A stretch of DNA of 64,000 bases from Alloscardovia macacae (GTDB lineage Bacteria > Actinomycetota > Actinomycetes > Actinomycetales > Bifidobacteriaceae). The notes under the pieces were generated by a model, which saw only the letters and a program-made list of their open reading frames with translations, had not been told where the DNA came from and made no database searches. Of the stretch, positions 28,178 to 36,406 are shown one piece after another (position 1 is the stretch's first letter; each line of letters begins with the position of its first letter). Where the stretch lies: positions 143,320 to 207,319 of the forward strand of contig NZ_MWWT01000009.1 of assembly GCF_002259705.1 (NCBI RefSeq), given 5' to 3'. The position numbers were made by a program, and so were the translations under genes.

Positions 28178-28244
28178 AGTAATCGGTATTTTTACCACTT
28201 TGAGTCCCCGAAGAGCTCTAAAAATGGTAAAAATACCGATTACT
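28178..28244. repeat. 20-bp-arm palindrome downstream of uppS
   Basis: Perfect arms AGTAATCGGTATTTTTACCA and its complement enclose a 27-base loop. On the plus strand the stem is followed four bases later by TTTTTTGCA. The TAATCGG...ATTTTT core resembles the 68-bp repeat family, so it may be a diverged relative or a terminator-like element for uppS. Confidence 0.8.
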
Positions 28245-28297
28245 GAAATTTTTTGCAGAATGGACTGCCTTCCCCGAAGGCCACAACCTCTACATCA

Positions 28298-29116
28298 CTA
28301 CTTCGCCGCCCCCTTCGCCCCCTTCGCGCCCTTCACGCCACCAAAGCGCCTGTCACGCCCCACAAACCGCTCTATGGACCTCCACAGAACCTCGCGCGAG
28401 CAGTCTGGGAAAAGCTCGGGCACGAAGTCCAGCTCCGCATACGCCGCCTGCCACGGCAGGAAGTTACTCGTGCGCTGCTCTCCCGAGGTACGAATGACGA
28501 GGTCACAGTCCGGTACGTCTGGCAGATAGAGATGGTCGGCCAGCATCTTTTCCGTGACCTTATTTCCCTTAATCTTTCCTTCCGCCACCTCGCGCGCTAT
28601 GGCAGCTGCGGCATCCGCTATCTCCGCTCGTCCACCATAATTAATGCAAAAAATGACGTCGATGACGGTATTATGCTTCGTCTTTTCCTGTGCCACTTCC
28701 AGCTCATCGATGACGGACTTCCACAGCTTCGGCCGACGCCCACTCCAGCGCACACGCACTCCCCACTCGTTCATCTGCTCCACGCGGCGGTGGATGATGT
28801 CACGCGAAAAGCCCATGAGGAAGTGCACCTCCTGCGGCGAGCGCTTCCAGTTCTCCGTGGAGAAGGTGTATAGGCTCAGATAGCGCACACCCGCTTCGAT
28901 GGCGCCGGCGATGATATCGAAGACCACTGGCTCGGCTGCCTGATGTCCGTTCGTGCGGATGAGTCCGCGCTCCTGGGCCCAGCGCCCGTTTCCGTCCATG
29001 ATAACGCCCACGTGGCGCGGCACAGCGCCTTTCGGGAAGGCTGGGATGATGTCCGGCTGGCTGAACGGTGCTGCTGGGATATCCAGCGACGTGTAATCTA
29101 CTGTGTCGAAACTCAT
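28298..29116 (-). CDS. uppS: Isoprenyl transferase (undecaprenyl diphosphate synthase)
   Basis: The 272-residue cis-prenyltransferase makes the C55 lipid carrier for cell-wall synthesis. Seen: HVGVIMDGNGRWAQERG with the catalytic Asp, FSTENWKRS and RTSGEQRTSNFLPWQAAY. ATG 29116 (MSFDTVDYTSL) overlaps the recO stop by four bases; the longer frame upstream lies inside recO and is rejected. The C-terminus carries a KGAKGAKG-type basic repeat. Confidence 0.95.
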   Translation of the reverse strand: MSFDTVDYTSLDIPAAPFSQPDIIPAFPKGAVPRHVGVIMDGNGRWAQERGLIRTNGHQAAEPVVFDIIAGAIEAGVRYLSLYTFSTENWKRSPQEVHFLMGFSRDIIHRRVEQMNEWGVRVRWSGRRPKLWKSVIDELEVAQEKTKHNTVIDVIFCINYGGRAEIADAAAAIAREVAEGKIKGNKVTEKMLADHLYLPDVPDCDLVIRTSGEQRTSNFLPWQAAYAELDFVPELFPDCSREVLWRSIERFVGRDRRFGGVKGAKGAKGAAK

Positions 29117-29868
29117 AGGACGGATTTTACCAAGTTCAGCGAACGAACCGGCCGTTCGATGTAATACTGTAACCATTCCTCGACAATTCCCTCGACATCT
29201 GGTTCGAGTCCCTTCCACGTCGGGGACCTGTCGAGCAGGTCCCACCGACCTTTCAGCAGTGCGTACAGCTGCACGCGCGACTCATGCGTGATGGGACGCG
29301 CGTCGAGGAGCTTATCTGTGTCGCACATCATACCGCCGCCCTGAACGGAAAAATTGGATAACTCGGTCTGCCTACCGCACGTTACGCACGCGTCGAGGCG
29401 CGGCGACCACCCGCCCAGCGCGAGCATCCGAAGCAGAAACGAGCTTTCCACGACGTTCGGCGCATGCTCGCCGCGGCTGAGCGAGCCGAGCGCCGCGACG
29501 AGGAGCGTATAGTACGCGCTGATGTCGCTCGTGACGATGTCATGCGCCGATTCGAGCAATTTATCCACAGCTTCGGCCATCACATGCGCGCAGACATACG
29601 CGTCATAGTCGGCGATGATGTCCGCACCAAACGCCTGCAGCGACTCGCATTGATTCACGTGCTGCAGCTCGCCGCGGCCTGTATGGATAAGGAAGGAGCA
29701 GCGCGAAAACGGCTCGAGCCGACCGCCGAAGCGCGACTTCGTACGCCGCACGCCCTTCGCCACAGCGCGAATCTTCCCATGGTCGCGGGTCAGTATGGTG
29801 ATGATCCTATCCGCCTCACCCAGCTTTACTGTGCGTAGAACTACGCCTTCATCTGTATACGTAGGCAT
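29113..29868 (-). CDS. recO: DNA repair protein RecO
   Basis: The 251-residue protein has an N-terminal OB fold (EGVVLRTVKLGEADRIITIL, KGVRRTKSRFGGRLEPF) and a helical C-terminal domain; of the four zinc cysteines found in many RecO proteins it has CVTCG and one more Cys in GGGMMCD. It loads RecA in the RecFOR pathway. The ATG shares one base with the stop of the membrane hydrolase gene (TAATG), and its own stop overlaps uppS. Confidence 0.94.
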   Translation of the reverse strand: MPTYTDEGVVLRTVKLGEADRIITILTRDHGKIRAVAKGVRRTKSRFGGRLEPFSRCSFLIHTGRGELQHVNQCESLQAFGADIIADYDAYVCAHVMAEAVDKLLESAHDIVTSDISAYYTLLVAALGSLSRGEHAPNVVESSFLLRMLALGGWSPRLDACVTCGRQTELSNFSVQGGGMMCDTDKLLDARPITHESRVQLYALLKGRWDLLDRSPTWKGLEPDVEGIVEEWLQYYIERPVRSLNLVKSVL

Positions 29869-31970
29869 TAGTAGATAAACAGCCCCCAGTAGGCGAAAAC
29901 GAGCAGGACGGAGAACATCATCTCTATGGCTACGTTAAAGAATACGATACCGAAACGCTCACTGGCGAGTAGCGGGGGCATTTTCTTTCTCTGGGCTAAA
30001 GTGCGCGTCTCGCCTACCGCGTGAGCACGCGCCAGCCGCACAGACAGCGATTCGAACGCTGCCGCAGCCATGAGCGCCCACGTCAGCACGACGAGAATGC
30101 ACACGACCTGAATGGCATACCAGCTCCAGTATGTCACGCCCGGCTCTGGTGGAGCCGCACCCCAGATAAGGTTCACCACACGCCAGATGAGCTGGCCTAC
30201 ACCAGCGACGAAGATGAGAAGAGCCAGGAGAGTAACGAATACGAGCCGTAGAAGCGTGCGCTGGTAACGCCCCTGGAAGCCGAACACGTGGCGTACAGGC
30301 TCACCAGTCTTCTTCGCCAGCCGGCGCAGGTACAGTTTGCGACCTAGCGCATACAGGCCGAGGATAAGTGTGACCAGAATCCACAGGAGCATAAACGCAT
30401 GCAAAAGCACGAAGTAGATGGTCAGTGCTCGATGAGATTGGAGGAACTGTGGAACAGCTATGGGCTGCTGCACGTCCGCTCCAGAGATCTTCGAGGACGT
30501 CTGCACGAGTGCGCCCGAAGCATACTCGTCGCGCGTCACACCTACCGCCCAGTCCACGAAGTCGTACTCATAGTGGTCCACGTACAGTGTCTTCGCCTGC
30601 GTCTGGTCCCCCAAACGCAGCACATGGTTCCCTATGGGGTACGTGCGCACGGTTACATCCCAGTTTCCCACGCTATGGGCGAGCTCGAGGATGCGCTGCG
30701 CTCCAGAGACCTGTGCGGTGAGCACATCTTTCGCGCCATAGGCGACGAGAATGGGAACGTTATACCCCTGAGGAATCTGGGATTCGAAGTCTATGTTCGT
30801 AATGCCGAACATGCCGAGGTCGAGGCTGAATATCCTCTGTACAAAGTTCTGGTAGCCTTGGTTTGCTCCCACGATGGCGAAGATTTGCGCCACGGAGAAT
30901 GCCAGTGAGTGCCGCGGACTAAAGACCATAGGACTCATCATCACTTGGAAGGCTATGCGCTTATCCTCGCGCACCATGTACGGGGATATCCACGTGCCTT
31001 CCGACGTAGTGAAAATGCCCACCTTTTCGTCATTCACATAGCTGAGATCGCGCAGATACTGCACGCCTTTAAGATAGGCTTTCGCCGAGGACGGGTAGTC
31101 GCGAGTGGCATCCCACGTCTTCCAGCGTGGCTTATCCATGACGAGAGTAGCGAATCCAGCACTGGCGAGGTCTGCGGCCACGTCGTTAAAGGAATCGTCC
31201 GCATTACCTGTGCCCGCTCCGTGCACGAAGATGGCGGCAGGCATGCCGCTGTGTGGCTGGGATGCGGAGGTCGAGGATGAGGATGTCGAGGATGAAGATG
31301 TCGGGGACGCAGAGCCCGAGGATGCGGATGCCTGAGATGAAAGTTCCCGCGAGCCCGAGATAGACTCAGAGCCTACGCTCGTACCCTTCTCCCCCACGTT
31401 TTCCGGATTCTCAGGTATACGAAGGATAACGTTATCCTTCTGCACTTCTCCCGTTCCATCCTGCACGATATCTATGGTGTCGTGGATTTCTTTCACTGCG
31501 TAAGTTCCGCGCCGTGGAAGGCTCTGCTGTGCAGACTGTGCGGACTGCGCAGACTGTTCGGACACCTGAGAAGACTGTGCCGACTGCGAAGACTGCGAAG
31601 TCTGCGCGCCTCGCCCCTCCTGTGCAGACGCATCAGAAGAGGACTGAGCAGCATCACGCATTCCGAAAGTAACGGACGTATCACTTCCCGTGCTGCTGAT
31701 GATCTGATCTCGCGGACCATTCGTCCAGTCGATGCTCGTAGCGCGCGAGACTCCCATAAACAGCCCCATAAGCACAGCGAAAACGACGGCCACGACCACC
31801 ACACGCTTAAGCGGACGCCATGAGCCGTCGTCATAATCCTCAGTATGCACGCTGTACCATGTGCGAATAGCGAGGATTTTCTGCTGGAACCTGTGTACAG
31901 ACTTCCGCTCAGACTTTCCCTGAGACTTACTCGTCTGAGGCTTACTCGTCTGAGGCTTACTCGTCGTCAT
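29868..31970 (-). CDS. Membrane-anchored alpha/beta hydrolase with multi-span C-terminus
   Basis: This 700-residue protein is of no named family that I recognise. Layout: cytoplasmic Lys/Ser/Gln-rich head with a repeated SKPQT; membrane segment at about 55-78; long Ser/Gln/Ala-rich linker (about 95-240); an alpha/beta hydrolase domain with oxyanion stretch FVHGAGTGNADD, nucleophile in TTSEGTW, acid in AYGAKDVLT and His in GNHVLRL; then four membrane segments ending in FAYWGLFIY. The hydrolase thus lies outside the membrane. Its start overlaps the DivIVA-repeat gene by 14 bases and its stop overlaps recO, forming one run. The substrate may be a cell-envelope ester; this is inference. Confidence 0.75.
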   Translation of the reverse strand: MTTSKPQTSKPQTSKSQGKSERKSVHRFQQKILAIRTWYSVHTEDYDDGSWRPLKRVVVVAVVFAVLMGLFMGVSRATSIDWTNGPRDQIISSTGSDTSVTFGMRDAAQSSSDASAQEGRGAQTSQSSQSAQSSQVSEQSAQSAQSAQQSLPRRGTYAVKEIHDTIDIVQDGTGEVQKDNVILRIPENPENVGEKGTSVGSESISGSRELSSQASASSGSASPTSSSSTSSSSTSASQPHSGMPAAIFVHGAGTGNADDSFNDVAADLASAGFATLVMDKPRWKTWDATRDYPSSAKAYLKGVQYLRDLSYVNDEKVGIFTTSEGTWISPYMVREDKRIAFQVMMSPMVFSPRHSLAFSVAQIFAIVGANQGYQNFVQRIFSLDLGMFGITNIDFESQIPQGYNVPILVAYGAKDVLTAQVSGAQRILELAHSVGNWDVTVRTYPIGNHVLRLGDQTQAKTLYVDHYEYDFVDWAVGVTRDEYASGALVQTSSKISGADVQQPIAVPQFLQSHRALTIYFVLLHAFMLLWILVTLILGLYALGRKLYLRRLAKKTGEPVRHVFGFQGRYQRTLLRLVFVTLLALLIFVAGVGQLIWRVVNLIWGAAPPEPGVTYWSWYAIQVVCILVVLTWALMAAAAFESLSVRLARAHAVGETRTLAQRKKMPPLLASERFGIVFFNVAIEMMFSVLLVFAYWGLFIY

Positions 31971-33030
31971 CGCCCAGCTTCGGCAGATGGAACTGAACAG
32001 AACGAATAGAGCCCGTGTCCATAAGACCCGAGTAGTTTACGCTCGTACGCTCAGAGCCCACCGAACCGCGCTCTGGCTTATGTTCCGGCGCGAAGCTCTG
32101 CGGAACGCTATCCGTGGCCGTGTCTACCTCCGGCAAAGTAGACTGCTCGCGCGAGGTAGAGGATTCTGTTTCGACCTGAACCCCAGATGCAGGTTCGACC
32201 ACAGGGAAGCTCGTGCTGAAGATGTGCTCCTCGTCCTGGCTGACCGTGCTGAATTCGCTGCTGTGCTGCGCACTGCGCGTCATACGCGCGGATGCAGACT
32301 CATCCAGGCTTTCGAAGATAGACGGGATGTTCGCTTGGCTGTACGCCTGCTCGAACGGGTCGTTTACCGGGATAAGTAGTGGCGCTACCTGCGGCTCTGC
32401 GCTCGCTTCTGCAGCGTTCTTCGCCATGCGTTCGCTTGCTTCCATACGTGTGAGCACTTCGACCACGCGGTTGAGGAATGCGTCCACCTGTGCTTCGTCG
32501 TAGCCATGATGTCCCTTCCTCTGCGTGAAGGTGAGCGCCTCGACGCCGTGCGAGGTGTACTCCCCCGCTTGAGGCGCGTCGCCTTCGGACACGCTGAGGA
32601 CGCCGAGACCGAGCTGCGCGTTCACATACCGTACGATGTCGCCCACGAAGGCGTCCACCTGCTTGATGTCATAGGCTGGCATGAAACGGCGTGCACGCTC
32701 GAAGGTCTTACGCTCGTCACGCTTAGCGCGTGGCACGAGCGTAAGCGCGAGCTGCTCAGTCTGCGCGACCCACGCCTGCTCGCCTTCGTGCGTCGTGGTC
32801 CATACGGCCAATTTATCCACGACTGCGTCCTCGAGTCTGCGCAGAGCCGCATCCACTGCCTTCGTGTCATACCCGTTCTTTTCGAGGTCGAAGCTCGTGT
32901 TCTGGATATCCAGCTGTGTCACATTCGGCTCTACTTCTTCATACAGATGCTTCGTAGATGCGAAGAACTCATCCACCTGGCTTACGCTATAGCCCCACTT
33001 GTTCTTTTCTACGCGGGCGAGATCTGCCAT
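31957..33030 (-). CDS. DivIVA-domain repeat protein
   Basis: The 357-residue protein has four copies of the short DivIVA-type motif: WGYSVSQVDEFFASTK, NGYDTKAVDAALRRLED, PAYDIKQVDAFVGDIV and HGYDEAQVDAFLNRVVE, each ending in a helix. After about residue 215 the chain is low complexity and acidic and ends FHLPKLGDDDE. It matches the DivI1A repeat family known from Actinobacteria, unlike the classical DivIVA encoded at 21388-22707. It probably binds polar or septal assemblies; this is inference. ATG 33030 has AAGGAG six bases upstream. It is co-transcribed with the membrane hydrolase. Confidence 0.8.
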   Translation of the reverse strand: MADLARVEKNKWGYSVSQVDEFFASTKHLYEEVEPNVTQLDIQNTSFDLEKNGYDTKAVDAALRRLEDAVVDKLAVWTTTHEGEQAWVAQTEQLALTLVPRAKRDERKTFERARRFMPAYDIKQVDAFVGDIVRYVNAQLGLGVLSVSEGDAPQAGEYTSHGVEALTFTQRKGHHGYDEAQVDAFLNRVVEVLTRMEASERMAKNAAEASAEPQVAPLLIPVNDPFEQAYSQANIPSIFESLDESASARMTRSAQHSSEFSTVSQDEEHIFSTSFPVVEPASGVQVETESSTSREQSTLPEVDTATDSVPQSFAPEHKPERGSVGSERTSVNYSGLMDTGSIRSVQFHLPKLGDDDE

Positions 33031-33113
33031 ACCATGCTCCTTGATATATTCCTGTCTCTAAGAATACATCACCGTGTGCCGTTTTCCTTCACTCACATTC
33101 GACACGCCGAGGC

Positions 33114-33143
33114 TTGCACAGGGGAGCGCACCTCTGCTATCTT
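33114..33143 (+). promoter_or_regulatory. Promoter of tRNA-Val
   Basis: TTGCAC (33114-33119) and TATCTT (33138-33143) are 18 bases apart, ten bases ahead of the first base of the tRNA. Confidence 0.65.
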
Positions 33144-33153
33144 TTACCAAGTC

Positions 33154-33227
33154 GGGCGATTAGCTCAGTTGGCTAGAGCGCCACGTTTACACCGTGGATG
33201 TCAGGGGTTCGAGTCCCTTATCGCCCA
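33154..33227 (+). tRNA. tRNA-Val (anticodon TAC)
   Basis: A complete cloverleaf: acceptor GGGCGAT / ATCGCCC, D arm TAGCTCAGTTGGCTAGAGC, anticodon stem CCACG-TTTACAC-CGTGG with anticodon TAC, and T arm AGGGGTTCGAGTCCCTT. The encoded 3' end is ACC followed by G. The last 15 bases including the 3' tail are the target site duplicated by the adjacent insertion sequence, which left the tRNA intact. Confidence 0.97.
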
Positions 33228-33230
33228 CCG
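33216..33230 (+). repeat. Left target-site duplication of the IS
   Basis: CCTTATCGCCCACCG, the tRNA-Val 3' end, is repeated perfectly at 34591-34605 on the other side of the element. Confidence 0.92.
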
Positions 33231-33237
33231 TGTGATG

Positions 33238-33285
33238 TCTCAGGGGATGTGTCCTATGGATAGCCCCTGAGATTTCTTGTTTTTG
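33238..33285 (+). terminator. Terminator for tRNA-Val inside the IS left end
   Basis: TCTCAGGGG and CCCCTGAGA form a perfect 9-bp stem, followed by TTTCTTGTTTTT. The IS brought this stop signal; the tRNA's original terminator now lies at 34610-34639. Confidence 0.75.
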
Positions 33286-33320
33286 GTGTGTGTTTCAGCG
33301 GATGTGTCCGCTTTTTGGGG

Positions 33321-34502
33321 TTATTTCGGGTTTTTCGCGTGGTAGTTTTTGTTCACATCGAGTGTGAATTCGCCCAATATTTCTCCTGTTTGGGTCTTAA
33401 CCACGGTAGCGTGGTTTTCGTTGACGAGGATGGCTACACTCGTGTGGGCGTGTGCTCGTCCTACTCCTAGATGACGTAGTTCTGATTGCCAACGTAAAGT
33501 GACTTTACCGAATGTATCGACTTTATCCACGCGAACACGCCAGAGGCTACCATTCATACTGATCTGGGGTTCTGCTTTCGGTGTGGCTGTATACACGTTA
33601 TAAGGAATCTGGTTATCCAGGCTTTGGTGCGGGCGCCGATAGTTATAATATGCGACGAAATCAGCGAGCATGTGGTTGAGTTGCTCGAGAGTTTGTGCTG
33701 GTGGTTGGGCTGTGAGCCATTTCTTGAGTGTGTGGTGGTAGCGTTCTACTTTTCCTTGTGTTCCTAGATGGTACGGGCGCCCGTGTTTAGCTGTGATATG
33801 GAGTTTATCTAAAAGCTGTTCAAAACCGTTAGGCTGCATGTTATACCGGTTACCGCGTGCCAAACGTGTAGTATAAACCAGGCCGTTATCCGTGAGAATA
33901 CTTTGAGGAAGTCCCCACCGGCGGCTGGCTGTCAGGAACGTATGAGTAATAACCTCTACAGTGGTGACCTCGAAAGCTTGCGCGAGCAGAATGAAACGTG
34001 AATGGTCATCAATCCACGTGGTAATTTCGATATCGGTGGTATCTGCTAGCTGCCAGTGTGTAAAATCAGACTGCCATGTCTCGTTAGGATAATCAGCTCT
34101 AAACCGGATAAAACTCGTGCGAGGACGTTTCTGAGGCTGGGCTTCGACTCGGTCAGCACGTTTCAAAATACGCCAAATCGTACTCACTGACGGTATAGTC
34201 TGGCCAGGAGATTGCTGGCTGAGATACGCGTGAATAGAACGCGCTCCACTATCCCACCCCTGAGCGTTTAACTGGTCATGAAGTTCAATGACCCGTAAAA
34301 CCATAGTCTCGGGAGTCTGGTTAGGATGTGACCGGGTCGCGTGAGAGCGTGGGTGAAGACCCTCTTCTCCTTCGGCTTTATACCAAGCATGGATCCGACG
34401 AATCTGGCGGGTAGAACAATCAAATTTATACGCGGCTTGCTGCACACTCATGTTCGTATGCTCAAGAGCAAACACAATCGCACGATTCCGTGAAAAAGAC
34501 AT
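33321..34502 (-). CDS. IS481-family DDE transposase
   Basis: The 393-residue protein has an N-terminal helix-turn-helix (SVQQAAYKFDCSTRQIRRIH), a second one before residue 110, and an integrase core with the catalytic triad: D in WQSDFTHW, D in LTDNGLV and E in GKVERYHHTL. The C-terminus holds a Tyr/Arg-rich YNYRRPHQSL typical of the rve family. The reading frame is intact, so it may be active. It reads towards the tRNA. Confidence 0.93.
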   Translation of the reverse strand: MSFSRNRAIVFALEHTNMSVQQAAYKFDCSTRQIRRIHAWYKAEGEEGLHPRSHATRSHPNQTPETMVLRVIELHDQLNAQGWDSGARSIHAYLSQQSPGQTIPSVSTIWRILKRADRVEAQPQKRPRTSFIRFRADYPNETWQSDFTHWQLADTTDIEITTWIDDHSRFILLAQAFEVTTVEVITHTFLTASRRWGLPQSILTDNGLVYTTRLARGNRYNMQPNGFEQLLDKLHITAKHGRPYHLGTQGKVERYHHTLKKWLTAQPPAQTLEQLNHMLADFVAYYNYRRPHQSLDNQIPYNVYTATPKAEPQISMNGSLWRVRVDKVDTFGKVTLRWQSELRHLGVGRAHAHTSVAILVNENHATVVKTQTGEILGEFTLDVNKNYHAKNPK

Positions 34503-34590
34503 AATCCATCATACCCACACAGCCACGAACCCCCATCACAGCCACACAAAAACGAACCCGAAAAGCGGACACATCAGCTGAAACACCACA

Positions 34591-34605
34591 CCTTATCGCC
34601 CACCG
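34591..34605 (+). repeat. Right target-site duplication of the IS
   Basis: Second perfect copy of CCTTATCGCCCACCG, a 15-base remnant of the tRNA-Val end left by staggered insertion. Confidence 0.92.
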
Positions 34606-34609
34606 ATAG

Positions 34610-34639
34610 AAAAAGGAGAGCTTTTCAGCTCTCCTTTTT
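34610..34639. terminator. Bidirectional terminator (original tRNA-Val terminator)
   Basis: AAAAAGGAGAGCT-TTTC-AGCTCTCCTTTTT is a perfect stem with a T tract on both strands. It was probably just behind tRNA-Val before the IS arrived and also serves the esterase gene ending at 34686. Confidence 0.85.
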
Positions 34640-34685
34640 GTTTATCTCTGCTATCTCTGCACGAATGCGTCTATAGCCGGTACGG

Positions 34686-35756
34686 CTACCCCAGAACCTT
34701 CTGCATAAACGTGTCCATCGCATCCAGTGTCTTCTGCGCGCGCTCATGCGTGGCCAGACCCACCACATAGACGTGACCAAGACTTCCCCACTTTTTTGCA
34801 TCTGCGTCGTCGAGCTCCGCGTACACTCCCTGCGCCTGCAGGCGTTCGTAGAGATCGACGTTCTCGTCGTGGAGGAAGTCATCCGAGGCAGTGTTGACAA
34901 AAGTGGGCGGAAGACTGACCGCATCTAGAAGCTGCGCGGTGCTCTCGAATCCGGCGAACTTCTCACGCACAGACGCGAAGACGTCTGCACTAATACCAGC
35001 GAGGATGCCGCGCGTAGCGGTCTCGTCGAAGCAGCTCGCGAGGTCGTAGACGCCGCACACGAGCAGAAGCCCGCGGATATCGAGCCCGGCCTGAGGAATG
35101 CCGGACTGCGCACTGAACGCCGAGCTCGCCTCAAGAACGGCGGAATACAGCGCCATGCAGCCACCCGCAGAATCGCCAGTGAGGAACAGTCGGTTCACGT
35201 CGCCGCCGAAACGCGCGGCATTCTCGCGCGTCCATGAATACGCAGCGGACAGATCAGTCAGGATGTCCGCGAAGGTGAAGCGCGGGCCGGGACGGTAGCT
35301 CGGCAGCACGACGACGTAGCCGCGATGCGCCAGATGCATAGCAAAACTACGGTTCAGTTCGCGCGTGCCGTAAACGAAGCCGCCCCCGTGGCAGTCGATG
35401 ACCACCGGATACGTGCGAGCGCCTTCAGCAGCGTCGGCCTTCCGAGCCTCTGTTTCCAGCGCGTCGGCCGGGTAGAAGATGTCGAGGTAATGGCAGCGAT
35501 CGCCGTCCTCCACATACGGCACAGCCAGCTCTCCGCGTACATCAGCGGGCAGCTGCCACGCGGATATGCGCGGAAAATCCACATGGCACGCCTCTGTACG
35601 CATGGCCAGAGCCGCCGCGCGCGCCTTCTCGGACACGCCATCGAGGTCTTCCTCCATCAGAGTCCAGAACTTTCCACCCTCTTCGGGCGTGGCACACGCG
35701 CGCACCTGCGCGACGATGGCGTCCGGGGAGGTGTTATCTGAATATCCAGCTGTCAT
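34686..35756 (-). CDS. Alpha/beta hydrolase, HSL-type carboxylesterase
   Basis: This 356-residue hydrolase has the oxyanion HGGGFVYGT and nucleophile elbow LTGDSAGGCMA of the hormone-sensitive-lipase branch, with Asp in TASDDFLHDENVDL and His in GSLGHVYVVG. It probably cleaves short acyl or aryl esters, perhaps acetylated carbohydrates. I start at ATG 35756, which has AAGGAG six bases upstream; a GTG two codons earlier is less likely. Upstream the sequence repeats TAGCAAGGAG in tandem, giving more than one ribosome-binding site. Confidence 0.87.
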   Translation of the reverse strand: MTAGYSDNTSPDAIVAQVRACATPEEGGKFWTLMEEDLDGVSEKARAAALAMRTEACHVDFPRISAWQLPADVRGELAVPYVEDGDRCHYLDIFYPADALETEARKADAAEGARTYPVVIDCHGGGFVYGTRELNRSFAMHLAHRGYVVVLPSYRPGPRFTFADILTDLSAAYSWTRENAARFGGDVNRLFLTGDSAGGCMALYSAVLEASSAFSAQSGIPQAGLDIRGLLLVCGVYDLASCFDETATRGILAGISADVFASVREKFAGFESTAQLLDAVSLPPTFVNTASDDFLHDENVDLYERLQAQGVYAELDDADAKKWGSLGHVYVVGLATHERAQKTLDAMDTFMQKVLG

Positions 35757-35826
35757 AGCCACTCCTTGCTACTCCTTGCTACTCTTAGCTACTCCTACAT
35801 GGTCTGCGAGCCCGCCAGGGACTCAT

Positions 35827-35889
35827 GGCACGACCTGCAAAAAACTCGAGCACACCAGCGCTAGACGGTACTAGACGGGTGTGCTCGAG
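35827..35889 (-). terminator. Terminator of the DUF3052 gene carrying the 20-bp element
   Basis: On the minus strand the perfect 12-bp stem CTCGAGCACACC / GGTGTGCTCGAG is followed directly by TTTTTT and then GCAGGTCGTGCC. The last 20 bases (35827-35846) are an exact consensus copy of the dispersed element GGCACGACCTGCAAAAAACT, identical to the copy at 51991-52010. Confidence 0.88.
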
Positions 35890-35917
35890 GAAGAATTGAC
35901 TACAAAAAAACGAGATC

Positions 35918-36337
35918 CTAATGCTCGCGTCCCCGGCCGAACGCACGCAGACGGATACCATTCCAGTCCGGACCCACCGTCTCCGGCGTGGCAGCATTCA
36001 TACCAGCCGTCTTCGCGGCATTCTGAAGCGTATTCGGACCGATGGCGCCCTCGCGTCCCGGCTTCGGAGTCAGCACCCAGAACGGCGCACCCTCATTCAG
36101 CAGGGACATGGCATCCACGATAGTATCGGCGAGTTCATCCTCGTCATCACCGTCGCGCCACCACAGGATAACGCCGTCTACGCCGGAATCATACTCTTCA
36201 TCTACGAGTTCCTCGCCGAGGTAGTCCTCAAGCTCTGCGCGCAGATCCTCATCCACGTCATCATCCCAGAGCCACTCCTGAACGACGTCGCCTGGCTGGA
36301 AACCGAATTCTAGTGCTTGGTTTTCTGTATTAGACAC
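35918..36337 (-). CDS. DUF3052 family protein
   Basis: A 139-residue acidic cytoplasmic protein found widely in Actinobacteria. The first half (FGFQPGDVVQEWLWDDDVD) is very rich in Asp and Glu; the second has the conserved FWVLTPKPGREGAIGPNT and ends NGIRLRAFGRGREH. The biochemical role is not known to me. It stands alone with a strong terminator behind it. Confidence 0.85.
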   Translation of the reverse strand: MSNTENQALEFGFQPGDVVQEWLWDDDVDEDLRAELEDYLGEELVDEEYDSGVDGVILWWRDGDDEDELADTIVDAMSLLNEGAPFWVLTPKPGREGAIGPNTLQNAAKTAGMNAATPETVGPDWNGIRLRAFGRGREH

Positions 36338-36406
36338 ACTCTGAGCATAACAAAACGCGCGGAAAAACGGTAATTCAGCGTCTCACGGTGTGTTTGTGGA
36401 GTTCGG

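Larger units (their letters stand above)
27878..28297. other. 420-base gene-free region rich in palindromes
   Basis: No gene is visible between glyS and uppS. It holds the glyS upstream region with a small palindrome CTCATACGGCTTATGAG (27901-27917), a G-rich stretch, a TTTTTTGCA element (28028-28036, minus orientation), a 68-bp palindromic repeat, a second 20-bp-arm palindrome and another TTTTTTGCA element (28249-28257). Confidence 0.8.
33231..34590 (-). mobile_element. IS481-type insertion sequence in the 3' end of tRNA-Val
   Basis: The 1360-bp element has terminal inverted repeats 33231-33254 (TGTGATGTCTCAGGGGATGT...) and 34567-34590 (complement of TGTGGTGTTTCAGCTGATGT...), identical at 20 of 24 positions and directly abutted by the 15-bp duplication. 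A second end-like copy lies at 33286-33308 inside the left end and is closer to the right end sequence. It holds one transposase gene. Confidence 0.9.

Noticed and set aside
28645..28653. Further copies of the 20-bp element inside uppS (28645), lspA (21113), the esterase (34792) and the zincin gene (38466)
   Set aside because: Only the 9-base core TTTTTTGCA matches and the flanks do not follow the consensus, so these may be ordinary codon combinations.
33216..34605. attL/attR of an integrase-type genomic island
   Set aside because: The repeats directly abut the inverted ends of a 1.36-kb IS with a DDE transposase; no integrase gene is present, so this is a transposition duplication.
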